From an uncultured Eubacteriales bacterium (GTDB taxonomy: Bacteria; Bacillota; Clostridia; Christensenellales; QAND01): a stretch of DNA of 6,528 nucleotides. Shown piece after piece: positions 5,666 through 6,528 of this stretch. A model generated the notes under the pieces. The model was not told the DNA's origin. It ran no database searches and saw only the letters and a program-made list of their open reading frames with translations. Every line of letters starts with the position of its first letter. The first letter of the stretch is position 1. The DNA lies in NCBI GenBank assembly GCA_900546685.1, contig UREB01000098.1:1-6528 (forward strand), written 5' to 3'. A program made the translations under genes and the position numbers.

Positions 5666-6528
5666 ATGAAACGTTTTCGATCTTTTGGTGTCGGTGTGTT
5701 GGCTTTTACCATGACCTTCATGCCTGTACTGGAATTCGCTTCGGCGGCGCCGGAAACGAATGAAAATCCGTTTTCCGTGCAGATCCAAACGGCGATCATC
5801 CAAAGTCTTGAGACTTCGATGACCACTGGCGGCGAAGTAGAACAGGATGTTGCCATTGGCAACGACGGCACGGAGGCCCCTGTTACGGTAGAGCCTGCCA
5901 CTACGGAGGAGCCCACCTCTACGCCGGAAGCAACGGAGACCCCCGAGGCAACTGCGGAGTCGACTGAGACTCCTGCCCCGACGGAAACCCCTGTTGTGGA
6001 CGACGAGGACAAGGCTGACGAAGCGACTACCAAAATCACGAGCACGACTTTGACGCCGGGGACAACCAGCGAAGAAGTACGGATCCTTCAGGAACGCCTG
6101 ATGGAGCTCAACTACATGGAAAGCGATCTGCCGACTGGATTCTATGGTTCTATCACCAAAGAGGCCATTCAGTACTTCCAGCGTGCCAATAAGCTGAAAA
6201 TCGACGGCGTAGCCGGCGAAGAGACCTTGAAACTGTTGTTCTCTGGCGATGCGAAAAAGTATACCATTTTCCCCGGAGATAGCGGCTCTGACGTCTCTAG
6301 CTTACAGCGTCGTTTGAAAGCACTGAATTACTTTGACGGCAATGTAACCGGCTTCTTCGGCAGCGAAACGACCTCGGCTGTTAAAGCATTCCAAAAGGCA
6401 AACAAGCTGACTGCTGATGGTGTTGTTGGTACGCGTACGCGTGAACGTTTGTATTCCGAAAAGGCTGTTGAGGCGCCTGAGACATCCAAACCGTCTAAGC
6501 CGTCCTCTACGCCAAAGCCGACGCGAAA
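5666..6528 (+). CDS. Secreted protein with two peptidoglycan-binding domains (3' end missing)
   Basis: The frame is open to the right edge, giving 287 residues without a stop. A signal peptide (about 1-27) has a short basic start (MKRFR), a hydrophobic core and a likely cleavage after ASA. Residues about 28-67 are unassigned. A Thr/Pro/Glu-rich linker (68-110) has three TETP motifs and is probably exposed or wall-spanning. Two PG_binding_1 domains follow, at about 129-193 and 202-265. Each has the LQxRLxxLNY...GFxG...A...FQxANKLxxDGxxGxxT pattern. A second linker (SKPSKPSSTPKPT, from 274) suggests another domain beyond the window, often NlpC/P60, SleB-type hydrolase or L,D-transpeptidase in such proteins; none is seen. 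ATG 5666 is supported by AAAGGA seven bases upstream. The gene is divergent from galE. A role in wall turnover or spore cortex lysis is inference. Confidence 0.9.
   Translation, partial: MKRFRSFGVGVLAFTMTFMPVLEFASAAPETNENPFSVQIQTAIIQSLETSMTTGGEVEQDVAIGNDGTEAPVTVEPATTEEPTSTPEATETPEATAESTETPAPTETPVVDDEDKADEATTKITSTTLTPGTTSEEVRILQERLMELNYMESDLPTGFYGSITKEAIQYFQRANKLKIDGVAGEETLKLLFSGDAKKYTIFPGDSGSDVSSLQRRLKALNYFDGNVTGFFGSETTSAVKAFQKANKLTADGVVGTRTRERLYSEKAVEAPETSKPSKPSSTPKPTR
5867..5995 (+). repeat. Thr/Pro/Glu-rich low-complexity coding segment
   Basis: This part of the secreted protein gene encodes residues 68-110, built from imperfect short units such as TPEATETPEATAESTETPAP. The DNA shows loosely repeated ACGGAGACCCC- and ACGGAAACCCC-type blocks. 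Codons vary between units, so it is a degenerate coding repeat rather than a recent exact duplication. It probably forms a flexible stalk between the membrane or signal peptide region and the peptidoglycan-binding domains. Confidence 0.7.

Noticed and set aside
5658..5669. Tiny upstream frame (ATG TAC CAA TGA) overlapping the start of the secreted protein gene
   Set aside because: Its ATG abuts the AAAGG ribosome binding site, so no ribosome could be placed to start there. It is most likely a chance feature.
5611..6045. Minus-strand open frame of 144 residues rich in Ser, Val and Gly
   Set aside because: It is antisense to the Thr/Pro/Glu-rich linker of the secreted protein gene. The low-complexity composition is the mirror of those codons, and it has no family features.
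6430..6441. ACGCGTACGCGT direct repeat
   Set aside because: It encodes Thr-Arg-Thr-Arg inside the second peptidoglycan-binding domain and is explained by coding sequence; a single 12-base repeat has no further support.

Overview
The window looks like the chromosome of a spore-forming Bacillota bacterium, most likely of clostridial type. The evidence is the start of a spoIIA sporulation operon, strong GGAGG-type ribosome binding sites, a TGTCGAA Spo0A-type box, a class A penicillin-binding protein and a Gram-positive secreted peptidoglycan-binding protein. By eye the base composition is near 50% GC. I cannot name a genus. The genes are ordinary core or cell-envelope genes, and I see no transposase, phage gene, CRISPR array, tRNA or rRNA.

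Layout, left to right. (1) Positions 1-622, minus strand: spoIIAB (anti-sigma-F, cut by the left edge) and spoIIAA (anti-anti-sigma-F), joined by a 4-base ATGA overlap. (2) Positions 623-805: a divergent control region with a sigma-H-like promoter for spoIIA, a Spo0A box and a possible extended -10 promoter for the gene to the right. (3) Positions 806-3127, plus strand: a bifunctional class A penicillin-binding protein. (4) Positions 3142-3170: a strong palindromic terminator shared by convergent genes. (5) Positions 3187-5423, minus strand: an Eis-like N-acetyltransferase preceded by galE, separated by 29 bases and probably one operon. (6) Positions 5424-5665: a second divergent control region, with an extended -10 promoter for galE and a perfect WalR-type direct repeat upstream of the last gene. 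(7) Positions 5666-6528, plus strand: a secreted protein with a Thr/Pro/Glu-rich linker and two peptidoglycan-binding domains, cut by the right edge.

Much of the window concerns the cell envelope and sporulation. SpoIIAA and SpoIIAB form the partner switch that controls sigma-F in the forespore. The penicillin-binding protein builds peptidoglycan. GalE supplies UDP-galactose and, judging from a cysteine at the gate position, perhaps UDP-GalNAc for surface glycans. The last protein binds peptidoglycan and probably carries an enzymatic domain beyond the window. The points most worth a second look are the WalR-like box, the Spo0A/sigma-H region shared with a penicillin-binding protein gene, and the GalE gate residue. 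I found no evidence of a wholly new system.
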